A stretch of 64,000 bases of DNA from Clostridia bacterium (GTDB lineage Bacteria; Bacillota; Clostridia; Lachnospirales; Lachnospiraceae). The translations under genes were made by a program, and so were the position numbers. The stretch is taken from contig CAJTDE010000017.1 of the NCBI GenBank assembly GCA_910574835.1, positions 1-64,000 of the forward strand, in the 5' to 3' direction. Positions 34,261 to 42,694 of this stretch are shown here, piece by piece (position 1 is the stretch's first letter; every line of letters begins with the position of its first letter). Under the pieces are notes generated by a model. The model was given only the letters and a program-made list of their open reading frames with translations. It was not told where the DNA came from and did not search any database.

Positions 34261-34797
34261 ATGAATATGCTTTATGAAAAATATAAAAATTTGAAGATAG
34301 ACGGTAGTTGGATTGGTTTAGAACTTGGAGGAGGAATGCCGTGTTTTTGCACACCTATTGGAGCTGAAATTATTGGTTGGGATAATGGCATACACTACTG
34401 CTTTATTGAAGGTTTTGGAGATATGGTTTTCTGCGTTAATCCAGAAACTTGTTGCGATTACTTTGTCTATCCCATTGCCCGTAATTTTTGCGATTTCTTA
34501 GGGCTGATACTCGCCACTGGTGGTACAAATACTCTGCAACAGATTATTTGGTGGGACAAGAAAATGTTTGATGATTTTGTTAATTGTCCAGAAGAACAGG
34601 AATATAAAGCTCGGCCCGAAGTAAAAAGCGTTTTGGATACAATTCGCAAAGGGATGGATGTAGCATTGATAGATACCCCGTTTGAGTATATCAAAGATTT
34701 GCAAAGCAAATTCCCTTGTGAGCAAATTTCATTTACAAATGAGTATTATGATATTTTAGGAATTGAGTGCCCTAATGGAATAGTGCCAGAAGATTGA
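34261..34797 (+). CDS. Hypothetical protein, possibly immunity-type, 178 aa
   Basis: An acidic, aromatic- and cysteine-rich cytoplasmic protein with no signal or TM segment. The central part (GIHYCFIEGFGDMVFCVNPETC, then IARNFCDFLGLILATGG) has the feel of SMI1/KNR4-type (SUKH) immunity proteins, but no diagnostic motif can be named, so this is tentative. It is more AT-rich than its neighbours, suggesting separate acquisition. TTGGAGGAACCTAA lies immediately before ATG 34261. Confidence 0.5.
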   Translation: MNMLYEKYKNLKIDGSWIGLELGGGMPCFCTPIGAEIIGWDNGIHYCFIEGFGDMVFCVNPETCCDYFVYPIARNFCDFLGLILATGGTNTLQQIIWWDKKMFDDFVNCPEEQEYKARPEVKSVLDTIRKGMDVALIDTPFEYIKDLQSKFPCEQISFTNEYYDILGIECPNGIVPED

Positions 34798-34912
34798 GAG
34801 AGTAACAAGATTTGGAATATATTTTCCAATAAGGTCACAGCCCGACAAGGCAGGTATCCCCTATGTTCCGACAGATTGGGGAATTAAAAACAGATTTTGG
34901 AAGAGGTATCAT

Positions 34913-35260
34913 ATGAAAAAGAACATTATTTTATGGATGGCGGCTTCGGCGGTAGTTATGCTGGCGTTTCCGTGGCTTGCGGTTACTTTCGTAAAAGGCG
35001 ATGCAGGAATGGCGGTATGCTTTCTTCTGTTTTTTGCAGTCAATCCATTATATTCCGTGCTAATCGGAGCATTTGCGGGAAAGGACATCCGGCATTTATG
35101 GAGCCTTCCGGTTATTTCGGCAGTGCTGTTCCTCATAGGTACATGGATATTCTTTGATATGGGGGAAACAGCATTTATCCTGTATGCGGCAGTTTATCTT
35201 GCCTTGGGGATAGCAGCCATGCTGATTTCCATACTTATCAGAAAGAAAACGCAGAAGTGA
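34913..35260 (+). CDS. Small integral membrane protein, 115 aa
   Basis: Four hydrophobic helices are predicted by eye (about 5-25, 31-52, 62-80 and 86-108), with a basic C-terminal tail KKTQK. No family is recognised. GAAGAGGTATC precedes ATG 34913. The preceding 115 bp show nothing but a weak hairpin. It lies between the immunity-like gene and a decayed gene. Confidence 0.55.
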   Translation: MKKNIILWMAASAVVMLAFPWLAVTFVKGDAGMAVCFLLFFAVNPLYSVLIGAFAGKDIRHLWSLPVISAVLFLIGTWIFFDMGETAFILYAAVYLALGIAAMLISILIRKKTQK

Positions 35261-35272
35261 GAGGCGATTGAA

Positions 35273-35763
35273 ATGAATATAACAGGAATAGCAAAAAGCC
35301 ATCATGCGGGCATCCCAAAGCCATCATCCAAGAAGGACTGGAAGCTGTCCGATTCCCTCCGGGAGAAGATAACAGGATGCGGCGCAGAACGTCTATATGG
35401 GGAATAAGTTCCTCGCCCTACGCAAAAGCGAGGTCGCCAAAGTCGCGCCGGACAGGGCGGCGCTGATGGAGAAGGTCAGTCAGGAAATGGCGGACATGAA
35501 AACGATACGGGAGGCTGACAGGCGGTTGCTGTGCCTCCTATTCGGGGAGCCGTATGAAGCAGAGTTCCAGTCCGGGGCCGTCCATGTGTATGACGGGAAT
35601 GGTGACGAGATACTGACCTATACCGCAGGCGTGGGCTGCGAAGGCGGAGACGCAGGTACACGGTGCTTTGAAGGCTGCCTACTATGATGCGTACTATGCA
35701 GCAAGGCAGGAGATAAATGCCGGGGCTGTGGAAATGCAGGGCGGCTTTGATGCGGGGGCGTAG
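35273..35763 (+). pseudogene. Frameshifted gene of the same style as the LytTR-linked proteins
   Basis: Three consecutive frames appear to be pieces of one gene. The first starts at ATG 35273 (MNITGIAKSHHAGIP) and stops at 35407. The second runs from about 35370 through 35687 (DAAQNVYMGNKFLALRKSE, later VYDGNGDEILTYTAGVG). The third ends at TAG 35763 with AAYYDAYYAARQEINAGAVE. Reading across two frameshifts (about 35365-35380 and 35630-35645) gives a continuous protein of about 160 aa. Sequence error is possible, but decay is more likely given the context. Confidence 0.6.
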
Positions 35764-35837
35764 TAGGAGCAGTGTGTCGTTTTCTCCAGTTTTTGTTAGA
35801 TTGGAGAATAGGAAGAAAATATGGAGAGGTGCTATAA

Positions 35838-36086
35838 ATGAAAAAGGTTGTGACTTGGGGATTAGTTTTATCATATATTGCTCTTTGCATTGCTATATGT
35901 GTCATGGGAATAAAAATATTTGATGGCAATTATGACATTGTGGCAGAAGGCTGCATAGCATTTATTTTTCTTTTGATTAGTTGCGGATGCAATATCTATA
36001 GGGCATTTAGCAATAGGTGTCCGCATTGTGGAAAAATACGATTGTCAAATGGCAAATACTGCGCTCATTGTGGGAAAGAGATTTGA
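35838..36086 (+). CDS. Small membrane protein with C-terminal zinc ribbon, 82 aa
   Basis: Two TM helices (about 7-26 and 36-54) precede a zinc-ribbon with CPHCG and CAHCG near the C-terminus, a common layout of small Firmicutes membrane proteins of unknown role. ATG 35838 follows GGAGAGGTGCTATAA. The gene is AT-rich relative to neighbours. Confidence 0.65.
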   Translation: MKKVVTWGLVLSYIALCIAICVMGIKIFDGNYDIVAEGCIAFIFLLISCGCNIYRAFSNRCPHCGKIRLSNGKYCAHCGKEI

Positions 36087-36341
36087 ATCCATCAAGTCAG
36101 CTATACTTACCCTGTTTCTATAGCATTAACTTCAAAATAAATCCTGAGATGCAAATTGGCAATACGGTACAGTGGGTAGAGGGAAGCACCACACGAAGAA
36201 AATTAACAATATACAAACGATAAAAGGGAACCGAGCAGAGCGTAGTTGTCATTTGTCTGGTTCCCTTGTTACATATTAGTACGGGGAGGCGGAAAATAAG
36301 GCCGGTCACTGGCCGGAGTGGAGTAAAGGAGGAGGCGGCAG

Positions 36342-36524
36342 ATGGAAGTGATCAGATGCCCCAACCCCAAATGCAGGAGGCGCATTTTGGATGATGAGGG
36401 AACAGAGACGGAGTGGACGGTCCTTGAGATCAAATGCCAGCACTGCGGAAAACTGGTAAGGCTGCACTTCGGCCCGGAAGGGATAGAGGCTGGCATATAT
36501 GAGAGGAAAAAACGGCGGAGGTGA
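36342..36524 (+). CDS. Com-like zinc ribbon protein, 60 aa
   Basis: Two cysteine pairs, CPNPKC and CQHC, spaced by about 25 residues, with basic residues after, match the layout of phage Mu Com-type translational regulators and their relatives. AAAGGAGGAGGCGGCAG precedes ATG 36342. A second copy lies 160 bp on. Function here is unknown; RNA binding is plausible. A GGCCGGTCACTGGCCGG hairpin at about 36300 lies just upstream. Confidence 0.6.
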   Translation: MEVIRCPNPKCRRRILDDEGTETEWTVLEIKCQHCGKLVRLHFGPEGIEAGIYERKKRRR

Positions 36525-36683
36525 TTCTGCTGTTTTTTTATGCAGAAGTGATTAAGACAGTGTTTTCCGGCCAATACTGATAACAGGCAATGGAAATTTT
36601 TGGAAGTTTCCACCGATGGGACATTTTATGCAGGATGCATAACATGGCTTTGTCATCCAAAACAGGCTGTGGAGGTATACGGT

Positions 36684-36836
36684 ATGTGTATGGTCAGATG
36701 TCCCGCTTGCAAAGGACGGATCTGCGATATTATTGCCACCGCGGGAGGGCGCGTAGTCTTAAAGGTGAGGTGCCCAGAATGCGGGAGGATAGTCAAATTG
36801 GAATGGCTACTACAGGTCACGGAGACAGGTAAATAG
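36684..36836 (+). CDS. Second Com-like zinc ribbon protein, 50 aa
   Basis: CPACKG and CPECGR are spaced like those of the preceding gene, and the intervening strand VVLKVRCPECGRIVKLE parallels its VLEIKCQHCGKLVRL, so the two are paralogues. GGAGGTATACGGT precedes ATG 36684; the frame opens earlier at 36600 without support. It ends just before the hairpin at 36883. Confidence 0.6.
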   Translation: MCMVRCPACKGRICDIIATAGGRVVLKVRCPECGRIVKLEWLLQVTETGK

Positions 36837-36882
36837 AACTTACTACCGAGCGAGTGGGACCATGGGACATCGAGTCACGAAA

Positions 36883-36928
36883 GGCCGGAGTGAAGCTAGA
36901 GACAATGAGCCTTAGCTTACTCCGGCCA
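36883..36928 (+). terminator. Strong terminator at the end of the cargo region
   Basis: GGCCGGAGTGAAGCTA (36883-36898) pairs with TAGCTTACTCCGGCC (36913-36927), with one bulge, followed by ATTTTTCCATTTT. It separates the cargo from the phage region. Confidence 0.75.
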
Positions 36929-37008
36929 TTTTTCCATTTTAAATCAATTTCATATCAAAAATAGAAGCGTTTCTGGCTTTACGAAGGCGTAAAGAAAGGA
37001 ACGCTTTT

Positions 37009-37380
37009 ATGTCTGAAAAAATCATCAGCATCAGGTCAGGAAACGAAAAATTCACAATGAGTGTTACAGAAGAGTCCTATGAGGCGTGGAAGGATAGTGC
37101 CTCGGAGGAAGCGGGCATGGCACGAGCAGGGAGCTGGCTCCCTGCACCCATGGCCGGATATCATATTTTTTCTGTATATACAGCAGCCTCAAGGAGGACT
37201 GCGGAATTTTTTTATTCGACACATTTCTATCTCTTTTCCCAACAGATTACAAAAGGATACAATGTTTTTATGACAGGCGCACCTGGAATTCTTCGGGTGC
37301 GCTTTTTTTGCGCTTTTGGCTGCAGGCATCAGCCGCCGTTCAGGGGCCGTGCGCCCCCTCCGGTCTTGAAAATTGTTTAA
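37009..37380 (+). pseudogene. Start of a degenerate small phage-type gene
   Basis: Only the first 45 or so codons (MSEKIISIRSGNEKFTMSVTEESYEAW) look like a real protein, with a good GAAAGGAACGC context before ATG 37009. After about 37125 the frame passes through a GCAGGGAGCTGGCTCCCTGC hairpin and a terminator, and the residues no longer look protein-like. I read it as a truncated gene at the left edge of the phage region. Its intact form may have been a sigma-like or regulatory protein, which is a guess. Confidence 0.4.
37277..37309 (+). terminator. Terminator within the left phage edge
   Basis: GCGCACC (37277-37283) pairs with GGTGCGC (37296-37302), followed by seven T. Confidence 0.75.
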
Positions 37381-37397
37381 CCAAATTTCAAGACTGG
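37360..37397 (+). promoter_or_regulatory. Hairpin leading into the ribosome site of the sigma-like gene
   Basis: CCGGTCTTGAAA (37360-37371) pairs with TTTCAAGACTGG (37386-37397, one G-U). The GGAGG of the next gene begins within the right arm, so folding could limit its translation. Confidence 0.5.
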
Positions 37398-37408
37398 AGG
37401 AAATCTGA

Positions 37409-37795
37409 ATGAAAATTAAATATGAATTTGCGGATGGGACTGTATCAGAGGTTGAGGTGGAGGAATCCATCGGTGCCGTCATCATTGAGGACAGGCGGCT
37501 GGAAGACAACCTTTCCCGCAAGGAACATTACCACTGTTATTCGCTGGATGCAGCTCAGTTCGAAGGTGCAGAGTATTCTGACGGGGAAACGCCGGAAACG
37601 AAGATGGAGCGTGAAATGGACACGGAGCGTATCGCCCAGGCATTGGACGGGCTGTCGGAAGTGCAGCGCAGGCGGATTCTGATGCTGGCGGGCGGTATGT
37701 CCGTCAACGAGATTGCGCGTAAGGAAGGCGTGCATCACAGCGTGGTCTCAGAAACGATATCTGCGGCCCGGAAAAAATTTAAAAAGTTTTTCTAA
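37409..37795 (+). CDS. Sigma-70 region 4-like phage regulator, 128 aa
   Basis: The C-terminal 60 residues form a sigma region-4-type helix-turn-helix: ERIAQALDGLSEVQRRRILMLAGGMSVNEIARKEGVHHSVVSETI. The N-terminal 60 residues are a small acidic domain (KIKYEFADGTVSEVEVEE) that precedes such HTHs in many Clostridia mobile elements. It lacks region 2, so it would work with a host or other phage factor. ACTGGAGGAAATCTG precedes ATG 37409. It opens the leftmost phage operon. Confidence 0.75.
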   Translation: MKIKYEFADGTVSEVEVEESIGAVIIEDRRLEDNLSRKEHYHCYSLDAAQFEGAEYSDGETPETKMEREMDTERIAQALDGLSEVQRRRILMLAGGMSVNEIARKEGVHHSVVSETISAARKKFKKFF

Positions 37796-37879
37796 AAACA
37801 CCCCGCCGAACACCCCTCAAAATCTCCGTATAGTGAAGGGCATGAAATCAGCCGCCCTTCGGAAATGGAGGAGATGGAA

Positions 37880-38098
37880 ATGGAACACACATTGAGGATC
37901 AGTGTTTCAAAGGAGCCGGCATCCGGCGGGATCGTGAGCTGCCGCCATATCTCCGTGAGGGAGCGTTTCTTACGCTTCCTCCTTGGGGAGAAGCGGAGGG
38001 TGGCCATCATCGTGCCGGGCGATTCTGTCCGGGAACTGGCAATCAGTGAAGTCATGGAAGGAGGAAACGTACATGGGAAAAGTGAAGTTACTGCTTGA
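37880..38098 (+). CDS. Hypothetical phage protein, 72 aa
   Basis: A short basic/hydrophobic protein (HTLRISVSKEPASGGIVSCRHISVRERFLRF, then RVAIIVPGDSV) of unknown function. GGAGGAGATGGAA precedes ATG 37880. It overlaps the following gene by 26 bp, which indicates translational coupling in the early operon. Confidence 0.55.
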   Translation: MEHTLRISVSKEPASGGIVSCRHISVRERFLRFLLGEKRRVAIIVPGDSVRELAISEVMEGGNVHGKSEVTA

Positions 38099-38441
38099 TG
38101 TCATAGGGGACCTGCGTTCCCTTGCCGACAACTTACAGGCTGTTGCGGATGCAGTGGCGGACAACGGTGCCGTGGAAGCAGGGAGGACAGATACAAAGGA
38201 GCCGGAAAAAGCGGGAAAGGCTGGGAAGGCGGCAAAGAAAGAGGAAAAGCCTGCGGCAAAGCAGGAGCCGGAGGAGAGGCCGCTGACGCTGGAGGAAGTC
38301 CGCGCAGTGCTGGCGGAGAAGTCCCGCTCCGGACACACGGAGGAAGTGCGGGAACTGCTGAATAAACACGGCGCGGATAAGCTGTCGGAGATCGACCCGG
38401 CGGAGTATGCGGCACTGCTGGCGGAAGCGGAGGTGCTGTGA
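38073..38441 (+). CDS. Hypothetical phage protein with Ala/Lys/Glu linker, 122 aa
   Basis: An N-terminal helix (KLLLDVIGDLRSLADNLQAVADAV) is followed by a Lys/Glu/Ala low-complexity linker (about 50-80) and a C-terminal helical domain (LTLEEVRAVLAEKSRSGHTEEVRELLNKHG). The C-terminal part resembles short domains often found next to DUF2800 genes in Clostridia phages. GGAAGGAGGAAACGTAC precedes ATG 38073. The stop overlaps the DUF2800 start by 4 bp. Confidence 0.6.
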   Translation: MGKVKLLLDVIGDLRSLADNLQAVADAVADNGAVEAGRTDTKEPEKAGKAGKAAKKEEKPAAKQEPEERPLTLEEVRAVLAEKSRSGHTEEVRELLNKHGADKLSEIDPAEYAALLAEAEVL

Positions 38442-39562
38442 TGGGAAGACACGCTTTATTGTCAGCATCCTCCAGCCACCGGTGGCTTGCCTGCCCGCCG
38501 TCTGCAAGGCTCTGTGAAAATTATGAGGATACGGGCAGCGAATACGCGCAGCAGGGCACCGATGCCCACAGCCTGTGCGAACACAAGCTGAAGCTGTCCC
38601 TTGGGATGGAAACCGAAGACCCGACAGAGGAGCTTTCCTTTTACGATGAGGAGATGGAGGAATGCGCCTGCGGGTATGCGGAGTATGTCCTCTCGCTGGT
38701 GGAGGAGGCCAAGAAAATCTGCAAAGACCCTGTGGTGCTGATCGAGCAGCGGCTGGACTTTTCCCGGTATGTGGAAGAGGGCTTCGGCACAGGTGACTGC
38801 GTCATCATCGCAGACGGGACGCTGTATATCATCGACTACAAGCACGGCAAGGGCGTGGAGGTTTCCGCAGAAGGAAACCCGCAGATGATGCTGTATGCCC
38901 TGGGCGCATTGGAGCTGTTTGACGGCATCTATGACATTGACGCCGTCCGCATGGCGATCTACCAGCCGCGCCGTGAGAATGTCAGCGTGTATGCCATGGC
39001 GAAGGATGACCTTCTCCAGTGGGCGGAAGGAGAGCTTTCCGAAAAGGCAAAGCTGGCCTATGCCGGGGAGGGTGAGTTCTGTGCGGGGGAACACTGCAAA
39101 TTCTGCAAGGCGAAGGCGGTCTGCAGGAAACGGGCGGAATACAACCTGGAGCTTGCGAAGTATGACTTCGAGATGCCCGCCACGCTGGAGGATGACGAGA
39201 TTGCGGCGATCCTTGTGAAAGCGGATGAGCTGGCGGCATGGGCGGCGGATGTGAAAGAGTTTGCATTGCAGCAGGCGTTAAGCGGTGTGAAGTATGCCGG
39301 GTTCAAGGTTGTGGCCGGAAGGTCCAACCGGAAGTACACGGATGAGGATGCCGTTGCGGATACCGTGAAGAAGGCGGGCTTTGACCCGTATGAGCCAAAA
39401 CTGCTCGGAATCACAGCCATGGAGAAACTGCTCGGCAAGAAGAAGTTTGCGGAGATTTTAAAGGGCCTTGTGGAGAAGCCGCAGGGCAAGCCTGCGTTAG
39501 TCCCGGAGAGCGACAAGCGGCCGGAGATGAACACGGCGCAGGAAGATTTCAAGGAAGATTAG
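38438..39562 (+). CDS. DUF2800 protein, PD-(D/E)XK nuclease with Fe-S-type cysteines
   Basis: A 374-aa phage protein. GTGDCVII then LYIIDYKHGKG gives the D...D-x-K pattern of RecB/Cas4-type nucleases, and CAGEHCKFCKAKAVC provides four cysteines likely to hold an Fe-S cluster, as in Cas4/AddB-like enzymes. The start MGRHALLSASSSHRWL is typical of DUF2800. It probably processes DNA ends in phage recombination, with the DUF2815 single-strand binding protein encoded 16 bp downstream. Confidence 0.85.
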   Translation: MMGRHALLSASSSHRWLACPPSARLCENYEDTGSEYAQQGTDAHSLCEHKLKLSLGMETEDPTEELSFYDEEMEECACGYAEYVLSLVEEAKKICKDPVVLIEQRLDFSRYVEEGFGTGDCVIIADGTLYIIDYKHGKGVEVSAEGNPQMMLYALGALELFDGIYDIDAVRMAIYQPRRENVSVYAMAKDDLLQWAEGELSEKAKLAYAGEGEFCAGEHCKFCKAKAVCRKRAEYNLELAKYDFEMPATLEDDEIAAILVKADELAAWAADVKEFALQQALSGVKYAGFKVVAGRSNRKYTDEDAVADTVKKAGFDPYEPKLLGITAMEKLLGKKKFAEILKGLVEKPQGKPALVPESDKRPEMNTAQEDFKED

Positions 39563-39578
39563 TCAGGAGGAAAATCAT

Positions 39579-40145
39579 ATGTCAAACACAGCCAATAATC
39601 CAACGAAAGTGATCACCGGCCCCAACACCCGGTGGAGCTACTGCAACGCATGGGAAGCGAAGGCAATTAACGGGGGAACGCCGAAGTTCTCCGTGTCGCT
39701 CATCATCCCGAAGTCGGATAAGAAGACCATTGCAAAGATTGAGGAAGCGATCAAGGCGGCGTATCGCGAGGGCGAGGCGAAGCTGAAGGGGAACGGCAGG
39801 AGCGTCCCTGCGCTTTCCGTACTGAAGACCCCGTTGCGTGACGGGGATGTGGAGCGCCCGGATGATGAGGCTTATGCGGATTCCTATTTCGTCAATGCCA
39901 ACAGCTCCACGGCTCCGGGAATCGTGGATGCGGACCGCCAGCCGATCCTTGACCATTCCGAGGTGTACAGCGGCGTGTACGGCAGGGCGAGCATCAATTT
40001 CTATGCTTTCAATTCCAACGGGAATAAGGGTATCGCCTGCGGGCTGAACAATTTACAGAAGATCCGTGACGGGGAGCCGCTGGGCGGCAGGTCCCGTGCG
40101 GAGGATGACTTTGCGGATGAGGACGAGGAGGATTTCCTGTCATAA
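39579..40145 (+). CDS. DUF2815 protein, phage single-stranded DNA-binding candidate
   Basis: A 188-aa protein matching DUF2815: KVITGPNTRWSYCNAWEAKAINGG, then FSVSLIIPKSDK, PLRDGD and VYSGVYGRASINFYAFN...GIACGLNNLQKIRDG. The acidic C-terminal tail (EDDFADEDEEDF) is typical of T7 gp2.5-like SSBs. It likely coats single-stranded DNA in phage replication together with the DUF2800 nuclease and polymerase. AGGAGGAAAATCAT precedes ATG 39579. Confidence 0.85.
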   Translation: MSNTANNPTKVITGPNTRWSYCNAWEAKAINGGTPKFSVSLIIPKSDKKTIAKIEEAIKAAYREGEAKLKGNGRSVPALSVLKTPLRDGDVERPDDEAYADSYFVNANSSTAPGIVDADRQPILDHSEVYSGVYGRASINFYAFNSNGNKGIACGLNNLQKIRDGEPLGGRSRAEDDFADEDEEDFLS

Positions 40146-40237
40146 CCAGATAGAGAAAAGCACAGCCGCCGGGTGGCGGGGAACGGGCGTCTGCCTTTTC
40201 CCTGCCGCCCTTAAGGCGGTGAAAGGAGCTGGTAGGA

Positions 40238-42166
40238 TTGAAGTCTATAGAAATTGACATTGAGACGTACAGCGATGTGGATTTGTCCAAATGTGGCGTT
40301 TACAGATATTCTTCCTCGCCTAATTTTGAGATTCTGCTGTTTGGGTATAGCGTGGATGGCGGGGAAGTGCGGGTGGTTGATTTATGCCAGGGAGAAAACA
40401 TCCCTGTGGAAATCCTGGCGGCGATCTCAGATGAGTCTGTCACCAAGTGGGCATTTAATGCCATGTTCGAGAGGGTGTGCCTGTCAAATTACCTTGGGGA
40501 ATGGCTGGAGCCGGAATCGTGGAAATGCTCCATGGTCTGGTCTGCCACGCTTGGCCTTCCGCTGTCTTTGGAAAATGTGGGCGCGGTGCTTGGGCTGGAA
40601 AAGCAGAAGCTGTCGGAAGGGAAAGACCTGATCCGGTATTTCTGTGTCCCCTGCAAGCCGACCAAGGCGAACGGCGGCCGGACACGGAACCTGCCGGAGC
40701 ATGACAGGGAGAAGTGGGGGCGGTTCAAAGCCTATAACCTGCGCGATGTGGAGGCAGAAATGCAGATACAGCAGAGGCTTTCAAAGTTCCCGGTTCCGGA
40801 TTTTGTGTGGGAGGAATACTGGCAGGACCAGGAGATCAACGACCGGGGCATCGGGGTGGATATGGAGATGGTCGCGCAGGCAATCGCCATGGATGGCCGT
40901 TCCAAGTCGGAGCTGTCAGCCGCCATGCAGAAACTGACGGAACTGGAGAACCCCAATTCCGTGCAGCAGATGAAGCAGTGGCTTTCGGAGAACGGGATGG
41001 AGACGGATTCCCTTGATAAAAAGGCGGTGGCGGAACTGTTAAAGACTGCGCCGGAGCCTTTGGGGGAGGCACTTGCCCTGCGGCAGCAGCTTGCAAAGTC
41101 CTCGGTGAAGAAATACCAGGCGATGGAGAATGCGGTGTGCGCGGACAGACGTGCGCACGGGATGTTCCAGTTTTACGGAGCTAACAGGACCGGCCGGTAT
41201 AGCGGCCGCATTATACAGTTGCAGAATCTGCCCCAGAACCATATCCCGGATCTGGCACAGGCGCGGGAACTTGTGAAAGCCGGGGATTACGATGCCCTTG
41301 CTATGCTCTATGAGGACATCCCGGATACGCTCTCACAGCTCATCCGCACGGCTTTCGTGCCGCAGGACGGAAGGAAGTTCATCGTGGCGGACTTTTCCGC
41401 AATCGAGGCGAGGGTGCTCGCATGGATCGCCGGGGAGCGGTGGCGGATTAAAGTGTTCGAAGGCGGCGGTGATATTTACTGCGCCTCGGCAAGCCAGATG
41501 TTCCATGTGCCGGTGGAAAAGCACGGCGTGAACGGGCATCTGCGTCAGAAAGGTAAAATAGCCGAATTAGCACTCGGCTATGGCGGATCAGTCGGGGCAT
41601 TGAAATCCATGGGCGCATTGGAGATGGGGATTGCGGAGGAAGAGCTGCAGCCGCTTGTGTCAGCATGGCGGGATTCCAACCCAAGCATTACGGAGTTCTG
41701 GTGGGCAGCAGACCGTGCCGTGAAGGAATGCATCAAAAAGAGAGTGCCAACGGAAACACACGGCATCCGCTTTGATTACCAGAGCGGGATGCTGTTCATC
41801 ACGCTTTTTTCCGGGCGGCGGCTTGCGTATGTGAAGCCGAGGATTGGCGAGAACCGGTTTGGCGGGGAGTCCGTCACTTACATGGGCGTGAGCGGCACGA
41901 AGAAATGGGAGAGGCTGGAAAGCTATGGCCCCAAGTTTGTGGAGAACATTGTGCAGGCGGTCAGCCGGGATATTCTCTGCTATGCCATGCGGACTTTACG
42001 GAACTGTGCAATCGTGGCTACGGTGCATGATGAGATCATAATTGAAGCGGACAGGAGGATGTCTCTTTCTGCCGTATGTGAACAGATGGGAAGGACGCCG
42101 CCCTGGGCGAAAGGGCTGCTGCTCCGGGCAGATGGCTATGAATGCGATTTTTACCAGAAGGATTAG
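40238..42166 (+). CDS. Phage family-A DNA polymerase with 3'-5' exonuclease
   Basis: A 642-aa PolA-type polymerase. The N-terminal exonuclease domain begins with the D-x-E motif IDIETYS and has the YNLRDVEAE acidic motif. The polymerase domain shows RTGRYSGRIIQLQNLP, motif A VADFSAIEARVLAWIAG, motif B RQKGKIAELALGYGGS and motif C VHDEIIIEA. It lacks a 5'-3' nuclease domain, as usual for phage enzymes. TTG 40238 follows AAGGAGCTGGTAGG. It replicates the phage genome with the VapE and helicase genes to its right. Confidence 0.92.
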   Translation: MKSIEIDIETYSDVDLSKCGVYRYSSSPNFEILLFGYSVDGGEVRVVDLCQGENIPVEILAAISDESVTKWAFNAMFERVCLSNYLGEWLEPESWKCSMVWSATLGLPLSLENVGAVLGLEKQKLSEGKDLIRYFCVPCKPTKANGGRTRNLPEHDREKWGRFKAYNLRDVEAEMQIQQRLSKFPVPDFVWEEYWQDQEINDRGIGVDMEMVAQAIAMDGRSKSELSAAMQKLTELENPNSVQQMKQWLSENGMETDSLDKKAVAELLKTAPEPLGEALALRQQLAKSSVKKYQAMENAVCADRRAHGMFQFYGANRTGRYSGRIIQLQNLPQNHIPDLAQARELVKAGDYDALAMLYEDIPDTLSQLIRTAFVPQDGRKFIVADFSAIEARVLAWIAGERWRIKVFEGGGDIYCASASQMFHVPVEKHGVNGHLRQKGKIAELALGYGGSVGALKSMGALEMGIAEEELQPLVSAWRDSNPSITEFWWAADRAVKECIKKRVPTETHGIRFDYQSGMLFITLFSGRRLAYVKPRIGENRFGGESVTYMGVSGTKKWERLESYGPKFVENIVQAVSRDILCYAMRTLRNCAIVATVHDEIIIEADRRMSLSAVCEQMGRTPPWAKGLLLRADGYECDFYQKD

Positions 42167-42177
42167 GCAGGGGGTGC

Positions 42178-42513
42178 ATGATGGAACGGCTGCGGATTGA
42201 ATACGGGATGGGATATATGGAGCTGAACATTGAGGCGTTCTTCCCCTGCAAGATGCCGGCGGCAAGGAAAGCCGCGAGGCTCATCAATTCATACTGCTCT
42301 GATGAAACGAGGGCGGAGCTGCTTTCGGAGCTGTGGGAGCTGGCAGACGGGTATGCGGCACTATGCAAAATGTACAAAGAAATAGAGGAGGCGCTTCCTG
42401 CGGATACCCCGGAGCGGAGGCGCTGGAGGGCGCAGTTCAACAAAACGGAAACCCTCCGCAGAAGGATGGCGGGGAATATCAGATTGATTTCAGGAGGGAT
42501 AAAAGATGACTGA
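42178..42513 (+). CDS. Hypothetical phage protein, 111 aa
   Basis: A helical, acidic protein (ARLINSYCSDETRAELLSELWELADGYAALCKMYKEIEEAL, then RRRWRAQFNKTETLRRRM) of unknown function. CAGGGGGTGC precedes ATG 42178; the next codon is also ATG. It overlaps the gene at 42506 by 8 bp. Confidence 0.55.
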   Translation: MMERLRIEYGMGYMELNIEAFFPCKMPAARKAARLINSYCSDETRAELLSELWELADGYAALCKMYKEIEEALPADTPERRRWRAQFNKTETLRRRMAGNIRLISGGIKDD

Positions 42514-42694
42514 TGTGATGCCGGAATGCAGGACACACGGCGACTGTTTCGCAAACAGGGGCGGCGTCTGCACCTGCTTAAAGGACAATGACTTTGGCGG
42601 GAGGGACTGCCCGTTTTACAAGCCTGCGGACACAGTCCGGGAAGGCCGGCGCAGGCAGAATGGAGGTATGGTTGATGGGAATCAGCAGATATAA
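42506..42694 (+). CDS. Small cysteine-rich phage protein, 62 aa
   Basis: Five cysteines (MPECRTHGDC, GVCTCLKD, GRDCPFY) suggest zinc or Fe-S binding. The function is unknown. TCAGGAGGGATAAAAG precedes ATG 42506. It overlaps the DUF4406 gene by 20 bp in another frame, giving a tight operon. Confidence 0.55.
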   Translation: MTDVMPECRTHGDCFANRGGVCTCLKDNDFGGRDCPFYKPADTVREGRRRQNGGMVDGNQQI

